Assembly: GCA_029204225.1 (NCBI GenBank)
Contig: CM055096.1
Span: forward strand, 30,580,557 to 30,644,556
Direction of reading: 5' to 3'
Origin: Diphasiastrum complanatum
Taxonomy: Eukaryota; Streptophyta; Lycopodiopsida; Lycopodiales; Lycopodiaceae
DNA: 64,000 nucleotides
In this document: piece after piece, positions 12,007 through 23,944 of the stretch
Layout of the letters: every line of letters starts with the position of its first letter
Numbering within the stretch: position 1 is the stretch's first letter
Position numbers and translations under genes: made by a program
The notes under the pieces: generated by a model
Seen by the model: the letters and a program-made list of their open reading frames with translations, nothing else
What the model was told of the DNA's origin: nothing
Databases searched by the model: none

Positions 12007-12988
12007 GTGCTCAAATTAGAATGATAAAAATGCTTCAATTGTTACATCCAATGCAAATAAAAAGCATTTACTTCTATTCATTCAATCTTATTGTTTGTAA
12101 GCTCAATCCAAGCCTACTATTTGCAAGCTTAATCCAAGTTTACGAGGAAAACAACAACAAGCTACATTTGCCTTAATCAAAAGCAAAAAACGGAAATCAA
12201 ATCTTTATGTAAACTAAGCTAATGTTTACATAAAGTTTCGATTCCAATTCCAATTGCATTTGTCATTTCAAAAGCAACCAAAGTTTTCACATTTCTCACT
12301 ATTCTAGATTTCCAAATCCATGAAACTAGCGTGTAGAAATGGATAACTAATGAAGCTTTATGAAAACTTCAATTTTCAAATCTGATTTTCAGATTTACAG
12401 GTCTAAAAATCAAAACCTCATAATGACAAAAAATAGAACTTCAAAACTTGTTTTATGTACAAAGTTACACTACCATTCCCTTCCTACATTGCCATCTTCA
12501 TGAAACTAGGAGATAGAAAGGTGTAACTAATGAAGTTTGAATGAAAACTTCACTTTTCAGATCTAATTTTCAGATTTACAGGTTTGAAAAACAGAACTTC
12601 AAAATGAAAATTAAAACTTCAAAAATTTCATTTATGCAAAAAAAAAAAAGACACTAGTTTTGATTAAAACACATAGCTAGAATCAATCTTTTTGCCAAAA
12701 AAAAGTTTGTGTATGTAGAGGAAGACTTCCTGTACCCATCCCACAAATCTTTTTTCAGAAATTTTAAAAACCCAAAGCCCACTTTAAAACTTCTCTAACA
12801 TGATAAAAAATCAGCCCCTAAACAATTCTATAAGCATCACTACTCTCTTCCAAAGAGAACTAGATTCATTGGGTACTTCAACTACAAGCTTTCTACAACT
12901 AGGAAAGCCAATAATTTTTCAAAAAAAAGTTAGTTCGTGATCTTAATAGAACTTGAAGAAGGTTAGAAAGGTTACCATCCTTTGTATA
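12007..12988 (-). other. Untranslated leader of element F
   Basis: Between the PBS and gag of F; no coding ORF. AT-rich, with two imperfect copies of a roughly 180-bp unit (about 12304-12480 and 12487-12640), each holding CATGAAACTAG and TTTTCAGATTTACAGGT. Confidence 0.55.
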
Positions 12989-13000
12989 GCTCTGATACCA
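12989..13000 (-). other. Primer-binding site of element F
   Basis: On the minus strand reads TGGTATCAGAGC, the complement of the 3' end of plant initiator tRNA-Met. That sets the element's direction and separates leader (lower coordinates) from LTR (higher coordinates). Confidence 0.8.
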
Positions 13001-13570
13001 CTTTTACAAGTAGAGGTGAGGAAGTCCTCCAAATCCAAAGTAGAGCCTCCAAATGTCCTCCAAGCAACCTGCAAGCTTCAAGATGCTCCCCAACTCAAAG
13101 CTAGGATGTCTCCACCCGCAAGTAAGGATCTGCAAGCCTCCAAGGATCTCTCCTCCATCTGTGTCCCTACTCTTTAAACACAAAGATAGATAACAAGCTG
13201 GCCTCAAGTATTCACCACCCAACCATAGCTAGATCCATGCTCCAAGCAAGACCTATCTAGCACCCCCTTGCTAACCATAAACAAATCACAAGCATACCAC
13301 AACACCTCATAGCATACTCAAGATCCAAACCCTACTTATGTCCCATACCATAAGCAAGATCCAAACCTTAAGCATAGTATCACAAGAAAGCACTCTACAC
13401 ACGAGTAGCAACACTAGAGCATAAGCAAAGCAAACAAGAGAGATCTCTCCCTCCCAATGGGTGCCCTACTACCCTCATATAGATGGCCTATGGACCCCTC
13501 CAATGCACTATGGGGTTCCATGCTCCTCCAATGAGAGAGAGAGAAGCCTAGGGGAGTTAAAGAGATGGAC
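13001..13570 (-). mobile_element. Probable 5' LTR of element F
   Basis: Sequence directly upstream of the PBS on the minus strand. It has no ORF of interest and holds a TATA-like CATCTATATGAGGG on the minus strand near 13475. The outer end is not resolved; about 13570 is an estimate. No second LTR copy was found. Confidence 0.45.
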
Positions 13571-13884
13571 GAAGTAGATGCTTTCGCACATTGATTCTTT
13601 GTATTGTTAGTAATAGGTTTATTTCTTTCATAGATTGGATCAACTTTATAGAGCACGCGGTTTCGTCCGCTATTGTCTTGTGCTCAACAACATCATTGAC
13701 CTGTATATTTTGCTATACTTAATCTGATATCAGTTTTGTTTGTTCTACGTTCAGATTTGTGTATGCTTTTCTACTATCTGTCTAACTCTCTTATTGTTTA
13801 ATCTGGTAGTCTGTTCTTAGCAAATTATTATTAGTCTAGCTGTTCATGAACCATCATGGTGGCAATGATAAAGCGCTCGTAAGA

Positions 13885-14206
13885 AGAACCTGTGCTTCAA
13901 GTGCAATGGCGAGGGTCACCTTGCACGTGATTGCGTCAAAAAACAAGCTTCAACCTCAGGTAATCTATCTCAAAGTAATGAGATGGATGTTTGTTTCCTT
14001 AGTTCTTTAGTTTTTGGTCCTAATGACCTTATTTGCATTAAAAGTAAAGTTCATGATCAAGTTGTTAATGTTCTTTTTGAAACGGGATCCACTCATAATT
14101 TTATTAATGTAAATTTGGTGCAGACGCTAAACCTTCCTACTAGAAAAAGTGAGAAAAAATACCGTGAGACAATGGCATCGGGAAGTAATTCCGATCTGAT
14201 GGATTT
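13885..14206 (+). pseudogene. Gag zinc knuckle and protease start, gypsy remnant K
   Basis: CFKCNGEGHLARDC (CX2CX4HX4C, about 13891) followed by the protease active-site region VLFETGSTHNFINV at about 14071, with the usual Asp replaced by Glu. Protease coding breaks at 14206, where a copia solo LTR is inserted, and resumes at 14793-14880 (IVLDVELHIQDYS-like) until copia I begins at 14881. Only this middle part of the element survives. Confidence 0.75.
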
Positions 14207-14792
14207 TGTGAAAGTACTGTACTTTAGGACCATAAATGGATCTACAAAAGATCCACAAGAGTGATTGGATGCTTGCTTAACAATCTATCAAAAAACTAGA
14301 CACAAAAAAGTTGATCTAGATTGGCAATTTGACAAACAACAAGCATTAACAATCAAAAGCATTGATAAACATTGAAATCCGAGCCCACACGTGAGCTCCA
14401 AAAATTTTCTATCTTCTCACTATGGAGAGAGGGAATACATACCAAATTCGACTTCCTTCTTGAAGTTAGGTGGATTTCCAGCATGTAATAAGGAAGTTAA
14501 CTCACTCTCCTTGACCTAAAATGAAACCCTAGTCTATTTCCTAGAGTTATGCTTGGTAGGTAGCTAGTTGGTCAAATTTTCACCTTAAACTTAGGTGTAG
14601 GTCCTATAAAGTAGGGATGACCACCAAATAGACATGACCAACTCTCTTGACTTGACCTAACCTACATTAGGATGGGTTTCCCATGTGGCATCATGGCCTC
14701 ACATGTGCGGGATCCACTTGTGTACACAATTTACACTATTCTACATGGTTTTTGATCAAGCTAGATTTGCCAATTTTTGGCAATTCTTCACA
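14207..14792 (-). mobile_element. Solo LTR, copia H family
   Basis: On the plus strand it starts TGTGAAAGTACTGTAC and ends CTTCACA. The same LTR is at 48297-48982 and, attached to a PBS, at 54180-54868, which fixes the orientation as minus. Relative to the 48297 copy it lacks about 110 bp near 14390. Flanked by ATTT at 14203-14206 and 14793-14796, a likely 4-bp duplication (five with one mismatch). It interrupts the protease of K. Confidence 0.85.
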
Positions 14793-14880
14793 ATTTTATT
14801 GTTCTTGATGTAGAATTGCACATTCAGGATTATTCTGAAAAACTAGAATTCCATGTTGTTCAATTAGCTAATGTAGATAT
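14793..14880 (+). pseudogene. Protease C-terminal part of remnant K
   Basis: Plus-strand frame restarting after the solo LTR reads IVLDVELHIQDYSEKLEF, typical of the region after the active site in gypsy proteases. It ends where the LTR of copia I begins, so K was cut twice by later insertions. Confidence 0.6.
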
Positions 14881-15560
14881 TGTTAAAAATTCACAATTCT
14901 AGCTTGACTAGTTTTGGTCATATGACTTGTAAAGAGTCAGATGGTCATGATGTGGCTTGTCACACATGCCAAATAGCATAGAATTCCATTCATAAGGATG
15001 TATTCAAGTAGACCTAAGTGATAGAACCTTTGGAATGAGTCCAAATCATGTTTAGATACAAGAGAGAAAAAGTAGGAGCTATTATTGTAATTTTTACATT
15101 GTTGAGAGATCTCCAAGATTCCAACCCTAACTTGGTAGGGATGAAAGATCCACCAAAATTAGCATTAGGGATATGTTTAGGGCTACTCATACCTACCCAA
15201 AACTGTGATGGATCATGTATATATAGGTGATGATATCTTACCAAAATAAATCAAGCAATTTCATGATTTTTCTCTCATATTGGTGCAATTGCTCTCTATG
15301 TTCATAATCATTTGAGTACTTGTGATTCCTAATCATTATAGGATTGAATGTGGGTCTGGTGTACAGTACTCAGACTGTGGGAGGCCGTACTTTCACACGT
15401 GTGAAGGCTTCTTCAAGGATTTGGGCCATTTAGTGAGGTTCAAGCATAGATTCTTGATGGATTTTGATAGTTCAAGTTGTGCTAATCTTATGAGATCATA
15501 ATCTATTGTTTCCCTCATCATTTCAAGTGTTTTAGGATCCTTATGTGCTATAATTTAACA
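14881..15560 (+). mobile_element. 5' LTR of copia element I
   Basis: 680 bp beginning TGTTAAAAATTCAC and ending ATTTAACA, followed at once by the PBS. A TATA-like TATATATAGG lies near 15218, and the palindrome TTCACACGTGTGAA lies at 15392-15405. Related to, but distinct from, the LTRs of L, M and H. No matching 3' LTR was found. Confidence 0.9.
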
Positions 15561-15572
15561 TGGTATCAGAGT
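15561..15572 (+). other. Primer-binding site of copia I
   Basis: TGGTATCAGAGT directly after the LTR: the complement of the initiator tRNA-Met 3' end with one mismatch at the last base. A leader of about 580 bp without coding ORF follows, up to the gag ATG at 16154. Confidence 0.85.
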
Positions 15573-16153
15573 CTAAAGGCTGCTTGCTCCAAGCATTGAT
15601 TTCTAAGCGAGTTTTGGAGGTGATTTCATAGAGGAGGCTTCTAGCATTCAAGGAGAGGAAAGATCAGAGATTTGGGGACTCTTCAAGGTTGTTCTAAGGT
15701 GTAGAGGACACCTCCTAAAGTGATTCAGGTTCAGTCCATTCATGGCTTGACGTATGCATCAAATTAGATCAATTTTTCATCAATTTTGATCAATTTTTAC
15801 TTGTGATTGGATAGCAGATTGTGTTGCATCCTCATTAAGTTCCATTTAGATCTTTTACAAGTGATTTTGGAAGTATATTAGGTTGCTGAAATTCACTCTT
15901 GATCAGATCATTTGGAAGCTTTTATGCTCTTTATAGAAAGAGGGGCAATTCTACTAGTATTATCTACTTCAATCAAGCAAGTGCATTGTTTCTAGTATTC
16001 TATGATTTGATTTTGTTAAAGATCATTCTTAGATCTTTATAGGAAGTCTATTATTGATCTCTTCAGGTCCCTAAGAAGTGGGATAAGGTAGATCTTCAAT
16101 CAAATAAATAGAAGTAACCTTCATTTGTGTCAAGTCCTTGATTAAGAGACTAG

Positions 16154-16318
16154 ATGGCATCTTTAAATGCATATCTTTTGGATACTAATGAAAGGCTCAA
16201 GAAAACTAACTATTCCATATGGAAAGCTAGAATGGAATCCATCATGATCATGCAAGATCTGATGGAGATTGTAAATGGTAAGGAGGGTGAATCTATTCAT
16301 CCTCAAGCAATTGATTCA
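16154..16318 (+). pseudogene. gag: Gag N-terminus, copia I
   Basis: ATG at 16154 opens MASLNAYLLDTNERLKKTNY and continues IWKARMESIMIMQDL, the usual start of copia Gag (UBN2-type) and close to the H Gag at 53549. Coding is interrupted after about 55 codons by an insertion and resumes at 17343. Confidence 0.8.
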
Positions 16319-16530
16319 TAAGACTCAACCTTATCAATTAATTGCAGGACAATTATATCGTCATGGATCAGATAATATTTAACGAAGGTGTGTTTTACCG
16401 CATGAAGTACCAGATTTAATCATGTTTTCACATGATGGCATGGGTGGAGAACACTTCTCTACATATATTATTGTTCGCAAAATTTTACAATCAGGTTGTT
16501 GGTGGCCTACGCTTCACAAGGACACAATAT
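16319..16530 (+). pseudogene. Gypsy integrase zinc-finger fragment
   Basis: A plus-strand piece embedded in copia gag reads QPYQLIAGQLYRHG, then HDGMGGEHFS and KILQSGCWWPTLHKD: the HHCC-domain region of a gypsy integrase, parallel to QLYRRG and HEGMGGGHF in element B. It contains stops. The boundaries are the limits of recognisable similarity. Confidence 0.7.
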
Positions 16531-17342
16531 CATAAGCCAAGTAACAAATGACACAGAATCCCTACTTATAGCCAAGAGGAAGCCCTAAAAGGAAGCTTCC
16601 AGTGGCTAGGGCCAAACTGAGAGGGAAAATAGTGCGCCCTCCAAGAAGGCCCCCACTCTCAGTAATATGACCAAATAATCAATATAGTGAATCATAGGGC
16701 CTAAGGCCAAAGTAAACATGAGACTAAAACTAAAGTTGATTCTAAAATCAAACCTAAAATTGACTCATCGGCTGAAAAACCAAAGCCTTCAACCATAAAA
16801 GACCATATTTTCGTCGCTTGCTGTAATGAACAAAAGAAAGCCCTATGTTCATTAACAATGGAGTTGTATGGTGTGAGGAATGTACTGTTTGAGAGGGGTG
16901 TGGTGCCCTAGACAAAAGTTGATGTGAGACTCTAAAGGGTCTCAAATCCTATAGGCTTTTTCTCTAATCTTGGTGTATGGAAGGAATTTCTGCCTTTTTC
17001 TCCAAATGCGACTATGCATCTAACCAACGGCATCGTCTAGAAAATAACAAGGTAATCTACATCTAGTGACAAGAGAGAGAGAGCTTTATTAACGTCTTTT
17101 GGGCACCCGTGGGTGCATAAGACCAAAAAGAAAATATGTACAAGCAACAGTGGGAGCATCATCCATAGGAGGACGTGGCCGTAAAATGCTATAAACTAGC
17201 TACGAATGAAAGTAGACAAAGCAGAAGTGAAATAAACCCACAACTCGAGCCAGGTATAACAGAAGAACTACAGAAAAAGTACCAATGCCCACAACCTAGG
17301 CCAATTGGAGAATAAGTACATATCAGCGAAAGTAAGTGTGAA
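16531..17342. other. Unassigned insertion inside copia I gag
   Basis: No recognisable coding. A minus-strand CTATAAGTAGGG near 16570 resembles a TATA box, and AATAAAGCTCTCTCTC on the minus strand near 17085 resembles a polyadenylation region, so this could be an LTR or transcript end from another element. No terminal repeats were confirmed. Confidence 0.35.
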
Positions 17343-17745
17343 GTGTCCGCTGAGTGGAGCGTACAGAAGAGGTGCAATGTTGCACTACATTGCATAAAAA
17401 TGAATGTCGCAAATGAACTCTTAAGAGAGGTAGGAGATTGCACTTTGGATCAAGATGCTTGGGAGCCTTTGCAAAAGGTCTATGAATCCAAGAACCAAAC
17501 TAGGATGATAGCTTTGAAGAATCAAATCTATAGAAGCTATCAGAAGAAAGGAGAGAGTGCACATACTTTTGTCTTAAGAGTGAAGGAATTGAACAAAGAG
17601 CTAGCCTTCATAGGTGATCCTATCAAGGATGAAGAGCTTGTTCAACTCATATTGAATGGACTAAGCTTTGAATTTGACAATTTGGTTTAGGGATATGCAA
17701 TTATGGGTAAGCTACCCATACTTGAGAAACTCCAAGGCACACTCA
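17343..17745 (+). pseudogene. gag: Gag central and C-terminal part, copia I
   Basis: Copia Gag resumes: ALHCIKMNVANELLREVGD, then RMIALKNQIYRSYQ and ELVQLILNGLSFEFDNLV, ending at a TAG (17688). The frame goes on to KLPILEKLQGTL, where repeat R1 starts at 17747. It aligns by eye with H Gag at 53300-53000. No zinc knuckle, protease or pol follows. Confidence 0.8.
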
Positions 17746-17746
17746 T

Positions 17747-18128
17747 TGTTAAGGCCATATTTCGCTAAGGACCTGGAATAGTCCTAATATGGTAGACCGG
17801 CCCTCCAGTGTTCGAGATTATTGGTCACGCCTAGATTTTATTCCACGTTAAGGCCTGTTGGTGACTAATGACCTTGAGAGGACCCATACACTCTAATTGA
17901 GACATATGGAGTAGTGCATGTGCGTGTGACTGATATAGGCAGGAGGTATGCATGTAGAGCTGTAACCTATTTATTGTTGACCTGCATGGAGATTGCATGT
18001 GCTCATACACTAGATCCTACTCTCTATATATTGAGGTAGAGACTATCTCGTCGACGACTTGGTCTAGGTTACCTGATGAGCTCTTCTCCTCTTGCTGTCA
18101 CATTGGCATGGCTTGGGGGCTAGATCCA
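17747..18128 (+). repeat. Dispersed repeat R1, copy a
   Basis: About 382 bp from TGTTAAGGCCATATT to GGGGGCTAGATCCA, matching 52316-52700. It has a TATA-like CTCTATATATTGAG near 18032 and no ORF. The TG...CA ends suggest a solo LTR, but no target-site duplication is visible. Confidence 0.75.
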
Positions 18129-18141
18129 GGAGGATAATCAA

Positions 18142-18250
18142 GTTTTATTTTAATTAAAAAGGGGCCCAAGTCTATTATTCTATTTACAACTCAACTTGCG
18201 TGCTCATTGGGCCAAGGGCTTATACGCGTAGGATGCCATGCCCTCACAAC
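18142..18250 (-). repeat. Dispersed repeat R2, copy a
   Basis: About 109 bp, TTTATTTTAATT to GCCCTCACAAC, matching 33075-33181. On the minus strand it begins GTTGTGAGGGCATGGCATCC. Both copies are probably the end of one LTR family, but the LTR could not be completed. Confidence 0.65.
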
Positions 18251-20900
18251 TGTTGACGGATCCCCTGCTCCAGAGGACCTGTTGTTTACTCATTTATCTG
18301 ATTCTTTCTACTTCTTCAGAATCATTTCTACCTGTTACCAGGCTTAAAGACATTTGTTAGATGTCTTCTTGATTTAACAATGCCAACCCAGGCAGAAGGG
18401 ACAGAGTGTCGTTTTAGTATTTTCTTTATGTCCTGCCTGTCAAAGGACAACTCAGAGACGTCGCTCTTGAACGCACTTACATTCTACATGGATGCAAGCC
18501 AAGAACGCTCATTCACAGATCAGCATACAAACCAATGAACGTTCTACAGATTCTACAGCTACCTACACTTAAAACGGACTGAAATCAGAGCCTACACTAC
18601 ATTAACACTGAACTACCTTGCATAAATTGACAAAACAAGAAACAAGAAACTAATGTACAGCATGTTAGAAGTCCAAGAATCAAGAAACCAACTAGCCTTT
18701 TGATTCTTGGACATCCCAAGAACATCAAGAACTGGATTGCACAGAGATATGCAAGAATCACACCATAGATCCAGCCTATTTAGTTTACTTGAATGTTGGC
18801 TCCTACATTAATACACAAGAAAACAAGAAATCTAATCCACTCTAAAAAGCAAGAAAACTAATCCACTCTAAATCCACAACCACACACAATATGAATGGAA
18901 GGGCATGATCATAGGGGCATCACTCAAGAAAACCATCATGATCAAGGAGCTTAGTGTGGCATCAAACTCATGGAAAGTCTTCTTATTAAGCATGGAGTAG
19001 ATACAATGCAAAAAGCTCCTCTTCACAAAGAGAGAGTCTCTTAAATAAGCGAGAGAGCTCCTTAGGTGGCATCCTAGTGGAATTTCCACATTTCACAAAT
19101 TACAAGTGGAATATTGCTCTCTACTAGAGGTCACCATCAAAAGGTGGCTCACTCTACTTTCTTTAAGAGGGGTCTACTTGCATTTATTGCATTTGCTTAG
19201 AAATACTAGTTCCTACATGGTCATTCCATCTTCCGGGATTCACCATGAGGCTTACACAGTTCTTACTTGTCTTTCCTAGCTAGTATTTCTTGGCTCTCAT
19301 ACTCGGTTCTCAGTCTTTATGAGTCTCGTCTTGTCAGAGACCTCCTCGGTCTAAGGTGAGAGGTGCTCTTGAGTTGCTTTGTCTGAGTATCTTGGGGATT
19401 CATCAAAATCAGCCAACATTATCCCACCCCTAATGTGTTGCAGGACCCACTGCAACTCATATTGGACGATGTCGCTCTGCTTTGTATTGGCATCTTCGAT
19501 CGTCACTTGGAAAAGCTTAGATCCTAGTTCACTTACATAAAACCAAGTGCTTATTGTCGCCAGTATTTATCACAAAAACTGTCTTTCACGAATTGCCACG
19601 ATTGGATTAGAATGTCTTATTGCTATAGGTGGTTGACATTCTCAAAATTGGAGAGCTCCCAACAACTTCATAACTTGCATGCTCGAGTGCTTTCCTCATG
19701 TCTCTTTGTTTAGTCACTTGTATCTGCCATTGACGGTTTCATCTTTGGTTTCTTGGCAGATTCCATTTTTGGTTTCTTTTGGGAGGTCTGTATCCTCCAT
19801 TTACCTCTGGGTGTTTCCGTGGTTCTTCTCTCAGTTGAAGTCCCAGTCTCAAGGAAAATCTTTGATCTGCAGGTTGCACAAACTTTGGTTATCAGTCTCA
19901 AGGGGATGGACTCATCAAAAATTTGGTGGTAGAAACAATTTTGGATGGACGGTTTGGTAATGGTGAGGAAACATGACGAAGGGTTTGTGACAAGATGAAG
20001 GAACTTTTAGTTCTACAATTGCAGTCTTGGACCCTTGCAATGTAGAGCTTTGACCACCACTTGCTGGATGAGGAGCTCGCTTTATTTTGCAGGTTCACGG
20101 ATGTCTTCATCTTTCATTTTTCTGCAACTCTTTCTTTTGATCTGTTACTTTTGGATCTCTTTGGGCTTCATAAGAGGAGATTCGACTATCATTGCTCCAG
20201 AGAGTTTCTTTTGATCAAGGTTGATCTGACTCATCTGCTGCTTAAGTTTGTCCTTTCCTCCTCAGCTTTCTAGATCTTTCTTTTTATTTCTTCTAGCTGC
20301 TTCGTCTGCTTTTATAGGTCTTTTTCGGCTGAACAACCAATATAGGTGGTAGTTGGTCTCCACAAGACACTTGCAATGATCTATCAGCTGCTTCAGTAAG
20401 ACTATCAAAAATTGGGAATTTCTCAGAAGAACAGTAAACTGATGATAAACAAACAGATGGAAGGGAGGGTGGTGGTGACAACGGTAGATGGTGTGGACGA
20501 TAGACATGAGAATGGGCGCAGAAGTATGGCAAGAGGTTGGTTGAAGAAGGAGATTGATTTTCCAATGCTTGTGTTTCCCTTTCTGAAGAATCTTTGTCGT
20601 GACTAGGGTACTTTTTCTGATTGAGTCGCTTTGGATTGCCCATCTATCTTCTTAGCCTTGTCATTGTCGACTTTGGGTTTGTGACCTTGGCTGTTGACCT
20701 TGCTGGTGTTGTTGTTGGCAGCGTAACTGCTCGAGTGGATCCAAGCAAATTCACTCTCTCCCCTCCCAAAAAATCTGTTGGTGGGGATGTTGTTGCTGGT
20801 GACTGTTCATGCTCAGGATTGGATCGGCGTGTGGAACACGTAGTTGAAACTCGTTGAACATGTGACTGGACTAAAGATTGAACAAATTTTAACTAAATTT
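18251..20900. other. Unassigned, decayed sequence
   Basis: No gene recognised. A minus-strand stretch at about 19390-19560 reads YELQWVLQHIRGG and may be a remnant of a gypsy RNase H tail. Another minus-strand frame at about 20270-20860 is rich in Ser, Asn and Lys and has stops. Neither matches a family I can name. Probably old retroelement DNA. Confidence 0.35.
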
Positions 20901-21239
20901 GTTTTGATCTAGTTGTAGTTGACTCAAGAATAATATGGCAATGAGGTATAGGAATCAACTCTAACTTGTCATGGATTTCTCATATTTTTCAAAAATTTGA
21001 AACTGCTGTACATGGTAATCTGAAGATGGGTAGATGAATGAAAATGTGTTCTGGAGGTGCTCTATTGAAGACTCTTATGCAGTAGCTATTCCTCATGCAA
21101 AAATCAATCACACAAAATAGGTGAAGAGAAACAAGGACATAAACAAACGTTACAAAGAGTGAGAACTGTATAGCACTTGTTGAACAAAACTTGCATTCAT
21201 CAACATTGATAATGTACCTTGATAGTTGCAATATCTCAG

Positions 21240-22790
21240 TTGTTTTGTAGAGTAATGTGACTTACTCTGACATGCCCTTGTCAAAACAAGACAGGGTTGG
21301 TTACACTAAATCTACCATCATTGATAGCAGATGTTGTAAGATATAGCTTGAGATGCAGGTATGGTTGAGGTACTATGTCCTGAGGACCTCTTTGAACAAG
21401 AGATTCAGAACCGAATCTCTATCTGGATTCTCCGAGAAATATTGTGTAGGCAGGTAGGATCTTAGTGTGTTGCTTTGGACAGTCTTTAAAACTGTGTTTT
21501 CTTATACAGTCGGGACACTCAAGATGGTACTTGGTCTTGACTGGACAATCAACCATAAAGTGGCCAGTTTCACCACAGATAAAGCATCTGGTGTGCAGTG
21601 GCCCTTGTATAACTGCATAGCCGCATCTTGTATGGTTACTGGGTCTGGACTTTCTGATGGATAGTCAGGATAAGGCAAGGCATTTCCAGATTGGGATGGG
21701 TGTTATTCATATTGTTGAACTGTATGAGCTTGGATAGGTCAATATGAAGGACAAGCATCAACATGATGTGTAGCCCAGCAGTGTGGGCACCATATTGTTT
21801 GTCGTCTATAGCATACTACTTTGGATAGACTTCAGGGTAGCTTGAAACTCATTGGTGAGTTTCTCCATCTGTAGTTGATGTTGCTTATTAAGCAACTCCA
21901 ACTGGGATTTCCAAAGCTAATCTCGGGTGTCCTCGATCGGCTTTGACTCATGGACAGGAGCACGTGGTGCTCGTCTTTCCCTAGATTCGTCAATATCTGA
22001 TCCTTCGTCTTCTTCCTTGATGGCATCAGACATAGCTAACTTTAGGCTCGTATATTCATCATTGGATTTAAGCTCGTGTCTAATCCATCTTGGAAGGCCG
22101 ACTAAGAACCAGATGATGACCATCTATTCAGAGTGCTATTCTTGTACTTGACTTTTGAGACGTTTGAAACGCTCAATATAGTCTCGTACTCGTTCATCTT
22201 CTGTCATTTTGATATTACTTAGGTTGACAAAAGGGCTTTCTATCAAGCGAAATGGCTTGAAGCGTTTGATAAAGGCCTCCTTCAAGAGTGACCAGTCACG
22301 TTTATCTTCACGATCAAGGTTAAAAAACCATTCTCGTGCTCGATCGATCATGGTCATCGAGAAGAGTTGAATCATGGCGTCGGGTGATGTCTCGCCATAT
22401 ACATCACATGCATTCTCAAAAATTTGCAAAAATCTTTGAGGGTCCGAACTACCGTCAAACTTTGGTAGATCTAGCTTGGGTGTACGTCTTTCAAAATGAG
22501 CTCCGTGGGTAGAAGGGACTCCATTAAGGTTAGTTCTGGCCTGTGAGGGGTCAGCAGCATAAAAACTGGGTCATGTACGTGAAGACTCGTCTCTATTAGG
22601 TTCTTGTCCATTGAACGAGTTTGTGGACGACTCTTGGAGTTCGGCTCTCATTCGGTAGAACCTATGACGTCTGATCTGTTCAGCTTCAGGGGACCTGATC
22701 TCATATGGATAATCGTCTGGGACTTGAGGAGCGTGTTGTTGGTCCATTGGGTACTGGGTATGAGTTGCTGGTGTTTTTGGATTTTATAGG
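21240..22790 (-). pseudogene. gag: Gag of gypsy element J
   Basis: Minus-strand gag of a third member of the A/G group: LDLPKFDGSSDPQRFLQ (about 22470), AREWFFNLDREDKRDW, a basic RVRDYIERFKRLK motif, then LVGLPRWIRHELK and an acidic EEDEGSD segment (21917-22123 frame). A zinc knuckle, CFICGETGHFMVDC, follows near 21590 and a Cys-rich CPDCIRKHSFKDC just after it. Stops and shifts break the frame. Protease and RT are not visible downstream, so pol is lost. Confidence 0.8.
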
Positions 22791-23016
22791 ATTTTTGGTG
22801 TTTTCGATTTTTTAGGTTTTTTGGTGTTTTTTGGATTTTTTAGGGTGTTGAAGGAAGTGAAGGTGGAGACTCAGTATAAAAAGGGCTTTCTATTGGTATG
22901 AGTGTTGTTTTTTGAGAAAAATTTGGTATTCATGCCTTTTTTTTTCAGTCTTGAAGGTGTTGGGAAGATGGTGGTTTGGTCGAAATGGCAATTAGAGGTG
23001 TTGATCAAAAGTTATG

Positions 23017-23335
23017 GTCCGGTCGAGATTGGGTGTTAATTGCTCCGATCGAGATTTGATCTGCTTGCTCCGGTCGAGATTTGATCTGATTGGTTCGGTT
23101 GAGATCTGATTGTACACTTCGGACTAGACTTCAGCGGTACTTCGGTCGAGATCGCAGGGAGCACTTTGGTCGAGACCTGAGGGAGCACTTCCGTTGAGAC
23201 TCCAGTAATACTTCGGTCGAGATCTCAAGGAGCACTTCGGTCGAGATCTCAGGGAGCACTTCAGTCGAGACTCCAGCGATACTTCGGTCAAGATCTCAGG
23301 GAGCACTTCAGTCGAATTTGCTCCGGTCGAGATCA
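23017..23335 (-). repeat. CTTCGGTCGAGAT tandem array in leader of J
   Basis: About a dozen imperfect units of roughly 20-30 bp built on CTTCGGTCGAGATCTCAGGG and AGCA (plus strand). It lies between gag of J and its presumed LTR, upstream of gag in element orientation. Position and style resemble the arrays in G and in the 45-50 kb element, but the motif differs. Confidence 0.85.
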
Positions 23336-23339
23336 CTTG

Positions 23340-23940
23340 ACAAAATAAAAAATAATCTCTCCCTACTTGTCACACAGTCATCATGCCTCACACACCTCAC
23401 AAAGATCTCTCACTCATGCAATCTTTCAAGAATGAAACTACATGAAGCATGATACTTGTATTGATTGAAATTCTCACTCTTGAAGGCTCTCTCAACATGA
23501 GATTGGGAATGATACATAGAAACATGTATTGAAAATCTTCCATACTAGCTAGACTTCCTCATTATGAACTTCATGAAGAAACGTCAAGAACCACACCCAC
23601 ACATAACCAACACACATATGAGATGGGATTTGCCTCCCTTACGTACAAAGTGTAAACATATCATCAAACATTCATGGCAAAAGTATCCAATTTTACCACT
23701 ACTCTTCAAATTACTATGGATTGCTAGGGTAGCATCCAATCCAACCATTCAAACCACCACCTTGAGTGGCAAAGGAGCACAACACGTCCATTACATCAAT
23801 CTCACCAAGCTCCCTAATAATAAAGTCATCACCAAGCAAACACTACCCTTCTATGTTACCCACTCAATGCACTCAAAAGGTATGCACACCAAGTACTCAC
23901 TTTTGTTCTCAATGCAAAATCAAACACTCCATGATGATGA
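23340..23940 (-). other. Possible LTR sequence between J leader and B
   Basis: No supported gene. In the minus orientation it precedes the leader array of J, where an LTR would be expected, and the inner end reads ...TTTTGTCA. No PBS or second copy was found. The sequence is rich in CA-type words and short spurious ORFs. Confidence 0.3.
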
Positions 23941-23944
23941 ATAT

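Noticed and set aside
19390-19560. RNase H tail of a gypsy element on the minus strand
   Set aside because: Only a dozen suggestive residues; not enough to list as its own gene fragment.
23017-23335. CRISPR-like array
   Set aside because: Units are adjacent, imperfect and lack spacers, and the context is a plant retroelement leader.
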